A stretch of DNA of 64,000 bases from Solanum dulcamara (GCF_947179165.1 NC_077244.1:79140144-79204143), one strand, 5' to 3'; numbered from the stretch's first letter, positions 22,877 through 36,099 are shown. The notes: generated by a model from the letters alone, not told the origin. Numbers and translations are program-made.

Positions 22877-25815
22877 ATGGCGCACTACTCATTCCCAGAA
22901 CAAGTGTTGAAGCACCTCTTCTCCTTCTTAACCTCAGACAAGGACCGTAATAGTGTATCCTTGGTATCTAAGTCGTGGTACGACGTCGAGAGGCGGTGTA
23001 GGACAAGTGTCTTCATCGGAAACTGCTACGCCGTTAGCCCCCAAATTATGATCAGACGCTTCCCTCAACTCACATCTCTCAAACTCAAAGGAAAGCCACA
23101 TTTTGCCGACTTTAATCTGGTTCCTGAGGGCTGGGGTGCATATCTTCAACCTTGGATTGCTGCAATGTCTCCCTCTTATCCTTGGCTTGAGGAGATTAGA
23201 CTCAAGCGAATGGTAGTCAGTGATGAATCATTGGAGTTGATTTCCACCTCATTTCAGCATTTCAAGGTATTGGTCTTGTTGTCTTGTGAAGGGTTTACTA
23301 CGGATGGACTTGCTGCTATTGCCGCTAACTGCAGGTTATGTGTTGCTCCATCTTGACTACTTACTTTGTGAATTGTGATACGTATCTTTCTGTACTAGTT
23401 AAATGTTGCTTGCTCCGTGGGTTATATGGATCTCACTTTCGTTACTGGAAAGTTCAATTTTTTTTAATTGTTCTGTTAGAATTTGTTAGGTTTCATGTTT
23501 GTGCCTAGGGTTTAGTTGAGCAGAAAAGGAAGCTTTATTGTATAATTGAGCACAGAAAAGGGGTCCTTTACTTGCTCTTGTCAAATTTTCCCTTTTGCAT
23601 CCCGCTATCAGTTGATTCTGAAGGGCATATATAAGGATGGACTTGCTTTTACTTTGTGTTTGTTGTTGCACAGCCCGTGAAAACTTTTTGCTCAATAATT
23701 TAGGTTCTTTTCTGGTTATTGGGTATAATTTGGTTACTTTGATTAAGTATGCAGTTAGGACTTGAAAGAAAATATCCTCTTTTAGTTACTCCCTCATTCA
23801 CTTTTACCTATCCATTATTTTTTTATTCCAAAAATAGAATTTCACTTTTAAACTTTTACTTGTCAACTTTTAATATATCAAGAAAAGACCATGAGTTTTT
23901 TTTCTTTCTGATTTACCCTCCAACATTAATTACTTATTCTCTAAATTATTTCCCAAGATATAAGACTATATTATGGCAAAGTACTCATGCAAATCACATT
24001 ATGCTGCAGGAATCTGAGAGAACTAGATTTGGGAGAAAGTGAAGTGGAGGACCTAAGTAGCGATTGGCTCAGTCATTTTCCTGATGGTTGTACTTCACTG
24101 GTGTCACTTAACATTTCTTGTTTGGGTTCTGAGATCAGCTTCTCAGATCTGGAGCGTCTGATTGCTTGTTCTCCTAATTTGAAGACGCTTCGGCTCAGTC
24201 AAGCTGTGCCCCTTGAGAAGCTTCCAGACCTATTGTGTTATGCATCCCAATTGGTTGAATTTGGTACAGGTGCCTACTCTTCTGAGGTACGGTCTGACGT
24301 TTTCTCGAACCTCGAAGAAGCTTTTTCAGGCTGCAAGAGACTTGAAGGCTTGTCTGGATTTTGGGATGTCATGCCAGCTTACCTTCCAGCTGTATATCCA
24401 GTTTGCTCCAGACTCACCTCATTGAATTTAAGCTATGCTACTATTCAAAACCCTGATCTTAACAAGCTCATAAGTCTGTGTCATAATTTGCAGAGATTGT
24501 GGGTATGTTCCAGATTGCTTTTTACTTTTGTACTTGCCTGTGTTTTCAGTCACAACATTCTAATAACTTAAGAGCAAGATATCTAGCCTTGAAGGCAAGG
24601 GATTATAAGAGAAGCACACAAAATTCTACCTGTTTATCGTCTTGTGAATTCTGTTGACGGCAAGGATATCTAGGATAAAAATCATGATATGCAGGTAAGG
24701 AAGACCCAAGGCTCCAGATAGTTTCCACTCATGAGGTTGGCTAAAACAATTCTCCTTTTCTGAAAGTTGGAAGTTATAGACCAGTACATGAATTAGGATC
24801 TGGAAGATAGATTCTTTGGTTGTGTAATTCTGATACGCAATGGTCATATGACATATTTATCAATCTGACTTAGATGCTTTTATGCTAACAACTTTTTATC
24901 TGTTCTCTCTTTTCCTGTGACATTTGAAGTATTTCCTACCAGTGGTTTTTTAAATCTTTCTTGCTACAAGCTTGGTATAATTGCTTACTGTTTAAGACAT
25001 TTCAATTTGAATAAATGTGACTGCAGGTACTAGACTACATTGAAGATACCGGTCTCCAGGCGCTTGCCGCTTCCTGTAAGGACCTTCAAGAACTTAGGGT
25101 GTTTCCTTCTGATCCCTTTGGTCCAGAACCAAATGTTACCCTGACAGAGCAGGGCCTTGTAGCTGTCTCAGATGGCTGTCCTAAGCTCCAAACAGTTTTA
25201 TATTTCTGCCGCCAAATGACAAATGCCGCTTTGGTTACTATTGCTAGAAACTGTCCTAACATGATTTGTTTTCGCTTGTGTGTTTTGGAACCTCGAACTC
25301 CCGATTACTTGACTCTTGAACCGCTTGATGCTGGTTTTGGGGCAATTGTGGAACAATGCAAAGAGTTGCGGCGACTTTCTCTTTCTGGCCTTCTTACTGA
25401 CCGTGTGTTTGAGTACATTGGGATCCATGCTATAAAGTTAGAGATGCTTTCCGTCGCTTTTGCTGGGGATAGTGATTTGGGCCTCCACCATGTGCTCTCT
25501 GGATGTGAGAGCCTCAGAAAACTAGAGATCAGAGACTGCCCCTTTGGCGATGAGGCTCTTTTGGCTAATGCTGCAAAACTGGAGACAATGAGATCCCTTT
25601 GGATGTCTTCTTGTTCAGTAAGTTTCGGAGCCTGTAAGCTGCTAAGTCAGAAGATGCCTAGGCTTAATATTGAACTTATAGATGAGATGGGTCGTCTTGA
25701 CACGCAGACAGAAAGCTGCTCTGTTGATAAACTTTACATGTACCGAACAGTGGCTGGACCAAGGTTTGACATGCCTGGTTTTGTTCGGATAATGAATGAA
25801 GATGCTGCACGTTAG
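22877..25815 (+). CDS. TIR1: TIR1-type auxin receptor F-box protein
   Basis: Nuclear F-box/leucine-rich-repeat subunit of an SCF ubiquitin ligase that binds auxin and Aux/IAA repressors. Exons 22877-23334, 24010-24502 and 25027-25815 join in phase to 579 residues; this three-exon layout is usual for the family. Residues 5-45 form the F-box ([14 protein letters not shown]). LRRs fill the rest. The cofactor and auxin pocket is conserved by comparison with recalled Arabidopsis TIR1: [11 protein letters not shown] at 71-81 (His75, Phe76, Phe79), Arg400 (FRLC) and Ser435 (RRLSLSGLL). Phrases such as PAYLPAVY and [11 protein letters not shown] place it in the TIR1/AFB1 branch rather than AFB2/3. 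It ends about 12 residues earlier than TIR1 (MNEDAAR). A miR393-like site lies at 25582-25603. Whether it is the main TIR1 or a second paralogue cannot be told here. Confidence 0.93.
25582..25603 (+). promoter_or_regulatory. miR393-like target site in the TIR1 coding region
   Basis: The codons for ETMRSLWM overlap the known miR393 site of TIR1/AFB genes. Against recalled miR393, the 12 bases GATCCCTTTGGA (25592-25603) pair perfectly with the miRNA 5' part. Position 13 is mismatched (A at 25591 instead of C), and three more mismatches lie at the far end, as they also do in Arabidopsis TIR1. Cleavage positions 10-11 are paired, so regulation is plausible but weakened. Confidence 0.7.
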
Positions 25816-27109
25816 CAATGGGAATTCACATTAGCTTCTGCAAGGGTGAAGGACAAGCATTCACCTTCATGCTATTAATCCTTCTTGTTCGTTTAATCAG
25901 GCCTTGTGTAGTAGGTTACCCGGAGTGACAGTCCCAAGTTCTATACTTGTATTAGTATCCCAATCCCAGTTATCAACCCCCACGTGTTGCTATGTATCAT
26001 TGGGAATACGAATTACTACTAAGTACTCTGTTTTGGGGTAGGGGTGTGTGTTCAGCCATGTACGTGCTAGCAATTTGAAGACTTTGTGCATCGTTAAGCA
26101 GATTATTTCATTATCTTATCTTTTGACTTGTTCTTCTCTGATGAGATTGTGCCATCATGTACTCGTAAGCCACTAAATTCATAGCTTCCATGTACTAAAA
26201 ATCTTTACAGAAAATTATTTTTGGTAAGCCATAAATTTGAGAACATTTCGAACAACCCCCATGTCATTATAACTATGATATGTGGATGGAAAATTGGAAA
26301 GTCCAACAGGTTAGTTGTGGTTTTGTTCTTCTATTTGCATATGTGAGAGTTACAATTGTTCAACAAAATTTGAACTCATAATCAAGTGTGATGAGTTCAA
26401 TGGTAGCAAAGTAGGAATCTAAAGGCTTTAATTCAAGTTAAATTCTGAATTCACCTTTACAAGTCGATGAGAATAAAGATTTTAAATAAGTGAATATAAA
26501 GTTAAGTCCTCCCCACTCACCATTGAAGAGCATCACTGGTACTACTTACTAAGAAAGCAAATGATTAGAATAAGTGTGCTGTATTTGTCTGCCAAAAGAT
26601 TAGTGGAAAAAGAGAACAGTGATTTGTATACTGTAGATCTCCACTGAACTTAACGGCTAATAAATCGCCAGGTTTAGGGGTAATTAAGGGTAAATAAAGT
26701 TCAAACGTGCACGAATAATAGTCATCAAGCTCAAGGGAGTCCCAATCTATTCATACCTAATAAGGTGCATCTATCAATGTCTAAAGAAGAACAGTCGAGT
26801 AATATTAATTGGACAAGACGATAACCGTAAAGATTTTCTTTGATTTCAAAAAAGTTCAAATGTGCACGAATAAAAGTCATCAAGTTCAAGGGAGTCCCAA
26901 TCTATTCATACCTAATAAGGTGCATCTATCAATGTCTAAAGACCTACAGTCGAGTAATATTTATTGGACAAGACAATAAACGTCAAGATTTTCTTTGATT
27001 TCAAAACTTTTACATCCATACAAGCACTTCCACTTTACCTACTGGTTTTTGCTACATTGTAGGTCTGCTTCTTGATGTTTTCCACATGTACTCACTCTCA
27101 TAGCACTGC
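25816..27109. other. TIR1 3' UTR and convergent intergenic region
   Basis: This lies between two converging genes. The first few hundred bases are probably the TIR1 3' UTR. A 155-bp tandem duplication occupies 26696-27006. No additional gene is seen. Confidence 0.5.
26696..27006. repeat. 155-bp tandem duplication
   Basis: Two head-to-tail copies, 26696-26850 and 26851-27006, each begin AAAGTTCAAA and end TTTGATTTCAAAA. They differ by only about a dozen bases, so the duplication is fairly recent. It is non-coding. Confidence 0.9.
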
Positions 27110-28258
27110 CTATTCTTTTGATCCTTGAAGTGTTTCCAAAATATGTTCTATTCTATACTTCATGACTGGTTGGCCAGATTTGGTCTTCTTGAACATTTTC
27201 TCCCTTAGCTCTTTCCTTCGAGCTTCAGCTCTCTGTCTTTCTTCTTTCCTTGCTAGAGTAGCGACCTCTGTCTCCATCCTTGCCTTGTCTTCCTCCTCCC
27301 GTTTTCTCTCATATATTTCTCTTAGGCTTCTAGCACTATTCTTCTTATTTTTCGAATCCACCTTATCAGATTTTCCAATATCTTCTTCACCCTGATATAG
27401 CAATTGGAATTAGAATAAACACCCAACTCTCTTTTCTAGTTCCAATTACCAATAATGAAGCATTAAAGTAGAGACACAACCCAGAGACGTGATAGAGCAA
27501 AAGCACGTTTGGATTGTAAATCAGCTTACTTTAATTCCCACAATTACATTACATTATATTCTAAGCCATTCTGAAATGAACTTTAGGTTGACCACATAAA
27601 GGGCACTTATGGTGTCATCTTGATGCTTTAACCAAATGGATTTAGAGATGCATAATGCAGAAGGTAAATAAAAGAAAAAGGGCAAACAAGAAGAGATGGA
27701 TAATGACAAACCTCTAGTTGTCTTGCACCCACAGAAGACTCTCCTTGTTGCTTAACTATCCTCTTATATTTACTCACATATTTGGCGTTCTTATAGAACT
27801 CCCTTTGTTTCTCTGCACAAACAAAAAAAAACAGCATAGTATATAGATCAAAATTGTGGGTAAACGAACAAAACAAATACATTTGCAATTACATATATTT
27901 ATGCTATTAGAACGAATGAACGAACTGTTTCACACAATAGATTTAGAAAAACATAAGGTCAACCACATTATTAGATGGGCCGAAAAATGCCAGTATTCTT
28001 TTTTGAAAGCAACAATTTATTTCCCCAAGCAACCAGTTGTGTTAAATTAAAGCACAAAGGAGGTTTAGAATTACTTATGATGGCAGGGTTATAAGTGTTG
28101 CTCCTGGTTTTGGCGTTTGCAAATGCTTCCAATGATAAGCCTCCTCTTCCTCTTCCTCCTCCTAATCTTTGCATATTCTTCTTCTTATCCTTGAATGATT
28201 TTGCTTTCTTCTTCGCTTCCATCTCACGTGCATCTTTCGGCTCTGCAATTTTCTTCAT
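27110..28258 (-). CDS. rRNA-processing protein FYV7/TAP26-like
   Basis: Small basic protein of the FYV7 / TTF1-associated protein 26 family, implicated in pre-rRNA (18S) processing in the nucleolus of yeast; the plant role is inferred. Exons 28075-28258, 27712-27812 and 27110-27391 join in phase to 188 residues with GT-AG introns. The first ATG (28258) gives MKKIAEPKD. Residues 20-50 are Lys/Arg/Gly-rich (KKKNMQRLGG, then LSLEAFANAK). The motif KKQREFYKNAKYVSKYK spans exon 2. A charged coiled coil (EERQRAEARRKELREK) leads to the conserved C-terminal block KTKSGQPVMKYRIEHIL. A low-complexity KR-rich composition makes the exact family name less secure, but the C-terminal block is characteristic. 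It is convergent with TIR1. Confidence 0.8.
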
Positions 28259-29161
28259 GACGCTACACCCCACTTAGATTGCTCGGTCGGGAAATTTAGG
28301 ATCTGAAACCCTAGTTCTAGTTTGTTATAATGAAGAAGAGGAGAATGAAGTACGTATGTATTTCATCCTCTACTCATCAATTACCTGCTAACCCAAGGCC
28401 CAAAACGCTACCATGCGGCCCAAAAGGACTTTTGCCCCGTCTCTCCCTTTAATTTTTTGCCCCAGACATAAATTTGATTGCAAAGGGAAAACCGTAAAAT
28501 TAAATGCATCTAAAAGACAAATCGTGTAACTAAATGGACAAACCGTGTACGTATTATGTAAACTAACTAGTGGGGCAGGCCCAAAATATTTTGGGAGTCT
28601 TTTATGAAAGACATACGAAAATAAATCTATATTTACTGTATACTGTCCCACTTTTTAAAACATCACAAATCCATCGGCTGTTCTGCGACGGAGGTCCCAA
28701 TCCCCGAACCCCAAATTTGAAAGAGCTAAGCTGTTGGAGATGAAAATATGTTGAAATGGGAACTTCTTGTGAGATGTTTTTAATGATGGAGAAGATTGTA
28801 ACTGATGGCAGGGGAACCGTGAGAAGCTGCACATACGCTACATACAAACTAGCTACTTGGAGAAAAGCAAATACTTAAGAGAAACCTTGTCCCCTCATGT
28901 TATTCATCATTTTCTTAATCTGAGAGTCAGACGTTAGGAAGCTGTCACCAATTCTTTTTAGTTAAGTTTTACTGTGTCTAGTACTTTCTGAAAGTTTTCA
29001 ATATGCAACAACAAAAATGGAGAGGTTTTATCCAATGACTATCCCAGATTTCTTTGTACAGTAACACTGATCGCCTAGAAGAAACAAATCAAAAAGGAAG
29101 AAGAACAAGGCAGATCTTTGCCACTTTAATCAAGGTGAGCATGTAACGTCCATGACCCATG
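28259..29161. other. intergenic region
   Basis: Presumed promoter of the FYV7-like gene (adjacent to 28258) and 3' UTR of the CHY-RING gene (adjacent to 29162). No gene or clear repeat is seen. Confidence 0.45.
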
Positions 29162-32100
29162 TCATTGGGGATCTTCGCCAGTACCAATCATGCGTGTGTT
29201 GTATGAATTACAATGCTTGCATTTGTGGCCAAGTATGTGAAAAAATGCTTTACCAGTACTATTGCAGTCATTGCAGAGAATTGGGACCTGCAAAATAAAA
29301 AGAGTTTATCGACATTCCTGCTTAAGAACATCATCCTAACAAAAAAATTCCTTCTAGAAAATAAGAAGAGAGATAAAACAGTTAAAAGATAAGCATCATC
29401 TCTTTCACTCACTAATTGTACCTTAGATCCCTCCACTCCTTACCATTTACCAACATCCACCAGCAAAGCTCCAGGCCAAACCATCAAAACCCCTCCATTC
29501 CTGCTATTTAGTCCATTCCATTGATATACCATCCCCCACTCCCCACATCCCACACACACCTCCCCAGCTGTTCAAACGAACTAGGGCAGAAAAAGAAAGT
29601 TCGAAAAAGTAAAAAGGGTCTCCAAGATCCCAATTCAACAGGTTGTGGTTTTTGTTGTTCTTTTTTATACCTGTTCGGGAGTTACAAAATTAAGTTTCTT
29701 ATGGTCAATTTTCTTCTAATTCCATAGAAATGGAAACACGAGAATCTAAAATGAACAAACATCATATAAAAGTAAAAATTAACAACATACTGACACATTT
29801 TTTCCTCTTGTTAAATACTCCATACTCCATAAAAGATTGCATATAAGCAATTATAAACATCATAAAACAAGAAAGACCAACATACCTCATAACGATATTC
29901 TTCAGGCATGGCTGTAGCTTCAATCTATATAAAAGAAACTTAATCATTAATAAAGAGTCATAATGCACTGTGGTTTATATCATGCGCTGAGATGTGCTAT
30001 AACACTTGAGCAACAAACACACGAAGATCATATTGACTCAAAATATGCATTATATGAATAAACCATGTAAAGTCTCTGCTTTCTGCCACAGCCAGAAATT
30101 TAAAAAAAAAATGGAATCAACCAATCATCCAGCTCTGTAAAACGCAGTCTACAGAGAGTTGCTGTATGTCAAATGGCAGTTACCATAGTTAGGAACCTGA
30201 AGTACCAAAAAGGCACATCTCCCTCTACTCCTAAGTAAGAAAATAAAACAAAACGGACAAAAACAGAATCCGTCAAAAAATCCTTTTCTCATTATAACAT
30301 GAAATAGCATTCTCGGAGATAATGATTTAGCATATCCAACTAGAACATTTTGGTGATTGGTGCACCAGACTGTGCTCCAATCAGTTCTCAACAGCCATTG
30401 ACAGATTTACACAATTTTATAAACCAACATGAAATCCTCTGAGGAAAACTGAGAATCTCATGCTTAAGATCATTGCAAAAGGACCACTTGCATCTAGTAT
30501 ATCATATCTATACAACTATAATTGATTCTTCTGAAATCATGTCATTTCACATGTTGACAACTTGTGATCAGTCTGACTTGAAGACACGGTTTTGCTCTAG
30601 TGTCCTCTCTTTCTTCTTCATTGATTTTCTGAATTTCTGCAATTGCACCTCAGAGTCTTCCATTTAGCATCATGTAAATCTATCCCTAGTCACTACTCAC
30701 CTAAACTTAGTCAAAAAAATTTCAAGTTCATATCTTCAGTTAACCTCAAATCTAACTCATTATTAATATCAGATCTCAAAACCAATACCTAATGCTTGAT
30801 CAGGATCTGACCCCTTGTTAGCAAATTAACCATCCTATATTAACAGGTTTGAAGAGCGATGTCAAATTCTTTCACCAAGATGTATGTGTCATTGCCAATT
30901 GAAAATTCCACAAACTATAACTCAAACTCAGATATACCATCACCAACCACAGAAATATATACTCCCACAAGAAACAAATCTAAAACATGAAACAACTTAA
31001 TTTTCTACAGACGAGATTCAAAAGTCAAACCAAGTTTTAAAACTCTAAACAGCAATTCAGTCCCACATCCCACACTAAAATTTCTGGCCATCCATTCTCT
31101 CAGTGACAAAACCCCTGCTTCGAACCGGCTAGTTGATTTTGCTAGAGACATTTCAAAATAATGTGAATTGTGCCACTATCTCCCGTTCTCAATCAGTTCA
31201 AACGAAAAAAGAGAAAATTCTTTTAATTGATGTTGATGCTCCTCAGGCCAGAAGGATTTCCCTGAGATAACTCCCCCTTTGCAGGACCAGATATTGAAAT
31301 GTATAAAGGACTTGTGTCCAATAAAGGGAAGTGAGAAAAGTTTCATTTCATTTACAGGGAAGAAAGAGGAAAGTAAGAACTTAAGGTAAAGAAAAGGAAG
31401 CGCCCACTGTAAAGATTTCTAGCTAATCAGGGGCAGATGTAGTGTATACATTATGGGTTCATCCGAACCCAGTAGCTTTGGTTCAGAGCCTATATATGTG
31501 TAAACAAATTTACTAAATAAGCACAAATGAGAGATTTTGAACCCAGTAAAATTAAATGGGCATGGTAAAACTCCAAACACAAACCCATAAAGTTCAAATC
31601 CTACATTCGCCTCTGTGACTAAAATAATTTTAAGAAAAACACAGTTTCTGTATTTCTCATTTCATTAATATTACTTCCTTAAAATAAAGGTTTGCCCTTC
31701 ACAAAAATCGAGGCAAAACCAGTAAGACAAAAGACTGTCAGAGCAAAATCAACTTCACTCCAGAAAAATGCTAAGGGCAAAAAACACCAAAATGTTGGAG
31801 GATAGCTCAAGTGCTGGATTGGAGGATAGCTCTCTCTCTCTCTGTCCTTTCAACCTCTTATCAGCTTAAGCTATATCAGCACTGGATTGGAGGATAGCTC
31901 AAGTGCTGAGCCCCTCATTCTTCACCATGTAGTGAGGGATCAAATCACACCTATGTAATAATCCCCTCCCTCCCCCTCTCCCTAAATAATTAGTTTATAT
32001 TATACATATATCAGCATATACTCATTCATTTTACTGAATGTGTATGGTGGATATTGCCTGTAGCGAAGTACAAAAAATAAATTATGGAAGAACTTCGTAG

Positions 32101-33287
32101 GGACTAACTGAAAAGTAAAATAACTTCATACCTCCAGATCTAATCTTTGCCAAGTTCCGGACATGTTGAGAACAGACTTAGAGCATATAGGGCAGCGATA
32201 CCTATACAGAACGGGGAAGACGAGTACAATATGTAAGTTAAAAATTATCTCAAAACCAGACAGGCTGATTGGCATAAAGAAACAGAAACATAATAATCAT
32301 GTTATGGATAGAACTTTACTGGTTCTGATGGATCATCTCAGTGTAGCATTCCATATGCATTGTATGTCCACACTTCATAATTGTGGTACCTTTCACTGAG
32401 TCAAAAAGAAACTGGACCGAACCATAAGTTTACTATTAGGTTATCGTTCCAAACAAACCATATGAGCAAGTTAAGACAGTAAAAGCTGAATGAAGAGTAG
32501 ACTAAAACCTCATAACAGATGGGACAATGGTTCTTCATTGAGTTCTCCACACATAAGTGATTATCACGCAGCTCCACCGAATAGCAGGATCCTGTTGAAA
32601 ACACATCACGAAAGTAGCTAAAAGAGAAGTACCTAAAGCTTAAGGCATCAGAAAAATAATGAGACTTTGCGCATATGATTCAACATTAATTCACGCTGAT
32701 GTATTTTTTTTAAAGAAAACATCTATTCTAATCTATTGAAATCCAGCATACTATGCAGGCATATGATTGAAGTCTTGCCAGCATAAGTTTCTTGAATTTC
32801 CAACAAGTGACATGGAGAAGAGACGAGCTTGAATAAAGGTCAGATGTGCAGGAAGGAGAAAGAAGTTGTACAGATTAAATAAAAGATTATGATGGCTTAC
32901 TGAAAAACCAAAGAACACTAATTGGAGACCTCAAGAGTGAGTTTGCCTTCCGGTTTTTGCCTTATTATAACCAAGGTTTATTAACAGCTCAACTTTCTCA
33001 GAGACTTGCAACCAAAATTCGGTCTTCGCCAACATGAAAATTTAGCATCCTCGGAACCTGCGCCTTCCCATCTCAAAAGACTTGAAGGACATATAGACAT
33101 GAGAATTTTTGAGTTAAGACATACTTAATTTTGCAAGGAAAATGTACTTATTTTCCTTTATCCTTTACAAGGATATGCCTGACTGGAACATACCACAACC
33201 ATTATTATACAAATTTGGAAGTTAAAAGAAACTTGAACTTGATCACAGATCATCAATAAGCTTCCAGAACCATGGAGCGGCCAATGA

Positions 33288-33329
<42 letters not shown>

Positions 33330-35233
33330 CAATCATATATACTGACAGGTTTTCTCACTATTCTGTTAGGTTGAGAAGTTATAGCTATTTGACTTCCATT
33401 ATGCTTATTGGTTATACGTTATTTTACTTCATTGTTACAGAGGTGCACGAAGCCAGTAGTCAGCCATAAGATGGTAGATGTACCCGGCAGTAATATAGTT
33501 GTACAAGATTAACCTTCCAGTTCCAAGGAATCCTTTTATTACCATGTACGATATGCTATTCAAGACTTCAATGGAAAGGGCATTTGAAAAGTAAATTTCA
33601 GAAGGGAACTGTCAAAAAGAGAAAAGTTCACTTCCACAATACAGTTTTAGAACAAGCTTGTTGAAAAGAATCACTAGTTGGGATATGATCTACACCTTTT
33701 TCTCTATAAGTTAAAGGTTGATATATATAAACTACACTATTCAAAATTAAAAAAGAAATCCATCCATTTTGATACAAGGAAATCCACAACAGTAGTCAAA
33801 CAACAAGGAGGAAGGGATGCCTTACCACACTTCCTGCAGTGGAAGAAGTTTTCTCGACCACCTACCCTGTTTCACCAATTGTATATAAGTACCACAGGTG
33901 ACAGATATATGTTGTTTAGATAGTTGGAACGAGCAAGGGAAATGTAAGGGCAGAATGAGGTTGAATACAATATTATTAAGCAGATTCACCTGCAAATTCC
34001 ACAGTCATCACAGTGAAACTGCCCCTTCGTTCTCTGCAAGAAAAGTAAGTACTTAAACATCAATGCATCAAATGAATTAAATATTTATTTGATTACTCTA
34101 GCATCCAAATAGAACAATCCAATTTAAGAGACAAATAAAATAGTAGCATTACATCGTCATCGTAAAATCTACAAATTTCACAATAGTACTCCCCAAATTT
34201 GACGCCACACTCTGAACAGATCCCAGCAACCTATTCAACACAAGCAAGAAAAAAAATTATCACGTAGTATAATGGCTGAAAAGTCCATAAACTTGAGACA
34301 TTCAAATGATAGATACGTATAGCAACAAAGCTTAACAAACCTGTTGTTCAGTGTCGCATACAGCACAAACAACCTGTAGGAGAAAATGAGAACCCAACTT
34401 CAATCCCCATAAAAGTTGTAAGTATTCATGAACTAAAAACTTATTATCTGAGGAAATCAATAAAATGAGCTTTACTCGTACTTGCTTAACATTGTGGCGC
34501 ACAAGTTCATGCCGCTCCTTGGGATCACTCAAAGCGTTCTGATTCCAACAAACACCAGCTTCAGTAAAAACCCATACACAGCATATAAAGCAAGGAAGGT
34601 CCGTTACGTTGTATAGTTTTGAAATATGGAACTGACAATAGTAGGGCTTCTTACTGTTATAATGAAGCAATAGCACCAGGCCATTAGAGAAGGCACCTCA
34701 CTATTAAGGAAACTGACTCACAAAGTTAGTATGTATGTTGGATGCAGAGAATCCCACATTAAGTGCAAAAGTAAAAAAATGAGTGTTCAAGTGTTTGTCA
34801 ATCTATTTCCTATTAAAATAGGATGTGATAACTGGAAATTGGTTGTTTATAGATATTTTGGACCTGCGACTTATTAAATTTTATTTGAGACAACAGGACA
34901 TATAACTCAATGTAGCAGTCGCTGTTGTACTATTTTTGTAAGATTAGAAAATACCTTGGCATCGTTGTGGCAGTGACGGCAAGTGAAAATTTCATTGCAG
35001 CAAGGGGCTCGGAGTTTACACCGTCGGCGATAATGTTCACATCTATTTAAGGGACAGAAAATATGAATCATCATTATACAAGTTTGACAGTGAAAATTAA
35101 CACAGAGTGTTGTATGCATATTTATCTACCCGTAAAGCAACTTTCCGACATCTTGTCTATCGGGCTCAGCATAATGATCGTCCTCTTCGGCCGCCGGCGG
35201 TTGATTAGAGACAGAATTGTCACCGTCTTCCAT
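29162..35233 (-). CDS. CHY and CTCHY zinc finger, RING-type E3 ubiquitin ligase (MIEL1/CHYR-like)
   Basis: RING E3 ligase of the plant Pirh2-like family; Arabidopsis members MIEL1 and CHYR1 control MYB turnover, abscisic acid and defence responses. Twelve exons (minus strand): 35130-35233, 34955-35042, 34482-34538, 34341-34373, 34153-34230, 33990-34033, 33826-33866, 32509-32591, 32320-32411, 32132-32201, 29886-29924, 29162-29287. They join in phase to 284 residues. Order: acidic N-terminus; CHY finger from Cys36 (CEHYRRRC ... [14 protein letters not shown]) to about 115; CTCHY finger ([18 protein letters not shown]) to about 165; RING-H2 at 171-213 with all ligands visible (C171, C174, C190, H192, H195, C198, C210, C213); then a C-terminal zinc ribbon (LCNDCNSTG ... 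[11 protein letters not shown]). ATG at 35233 is preferred; an upstream in-frame extension lacks an ATG. The 2.2-kb intron 10 contains several repeats. Confidence 0.93.
31430..31618. repeat. small dispersed repeat (GAACCCA type), CHY-RING intron 10
   Basis: The left end has GGGGCAGATGTAG, with GTTCATCCGAACCCAG inside. The right end has GAACCCAGTAAAATT, then CCCATAAAGTTCAAATC and CTACATTCGCCTCTG, partly complementary to the left end. It is probably a MITE-like family copy, related to 2158-2335. Confidence 0.5.
31795..31911. repeat. local repeats of GGATTGGAGGATAGCTC with a CT microsatellite
   Basis: Three copies of TTGGAGGATAGCTC (about 31796, 31819 and 31885) occur, two of them followed by AAGTGCTG. 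The copies surround a (CT)n run near 31831-31842. This looks like local slippage or duplication in the same intron. Confidence 0.7.
33291..33326 (+). repeat. (GA)n microsatellite
   Basis: About 17 uninterrupted GA units in an intron of the CHY-RING gene. Confidence 0.95.
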
Positions 35234-36099
35234 GTACAAGGAAGGTTCGAAAAGGATTGGATTATGAGAATACAGCTGTAGGTGAATTTTTGTTACGTGT
35301 GGAATATATTCCAAGGGTGAATCAGTGGAACAACTGGACCTAGGAAAGGAGGGGTGGGTTCAAAGATCCACTACTCTAGTGCTAGGGATGCCTGCTCAAA
35401 TTCATACTGGGCCCATTAACATAAACCACAAATCCAACACTATTACTCTATGCATATAATAAAAGGGCTGCTCCCGCTATGCGTAGGATTTGAGGAATGA
35501 CCCGATAACAAGGGTTTATTATACATAGTTTTATCTTGTATTTCTGTCAAAAGTTGTTTTACTCTATACATATTTAGTAACACTGAAATAAGACACATTT
35601 TTTTTAAGTACTTCTTAAAATATATTAAAGCGCAACAATGACACTATAATTATTAAAATTAATCATAATTAAGATATTAATCCTTACTTCATCATGTTTG
35701 TGCCATAAACATTTTGGTGTTTTTTTATAAATAATTGAAACGCCGATTTAAAATCCACTCTAAGAAAAATGATGGACATACACTAGGATTTAAGGATTAA
35801 ATAAATCTCCAATTTCAGACTGTGGGAGAGTTGAAAGCAAAGGGGTCATGTTTCATCTATCCAACTATTCAATGTCAACGTCATCAATCGTCAGTATAAA
35901 TTCTTTATCAAGATCAATTATAATTGTTGATACATAATATTCAATTCATTAGTGTTGGTTAGGATTGCGATAGAAAAACAAATAATAGTAAACATGAACA
36001 ATGATTCCATACAATCATCAGAAATTTTTTAATCAGTCTCTCTTTTATTTTGTTTAGCTAGTTTCTATATTTAAATTATGGATCTATTTCCTTTCCGTA
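35234..36099. other. upstream region of the CHY-RING gene
   Basis: Presumed promoter and 5' UTR near 35234, then AT-rich sequence with no gene. The part from about 35957 to 36099 may be an LTR remnant belonging to the copia fragment that follows. Confidence 0.4.

Noticed and set aside
33272..33469. Arg/Glu-repeat peptide
   Set aside because: Translation of the (GA)n microsatellite inside an intron.
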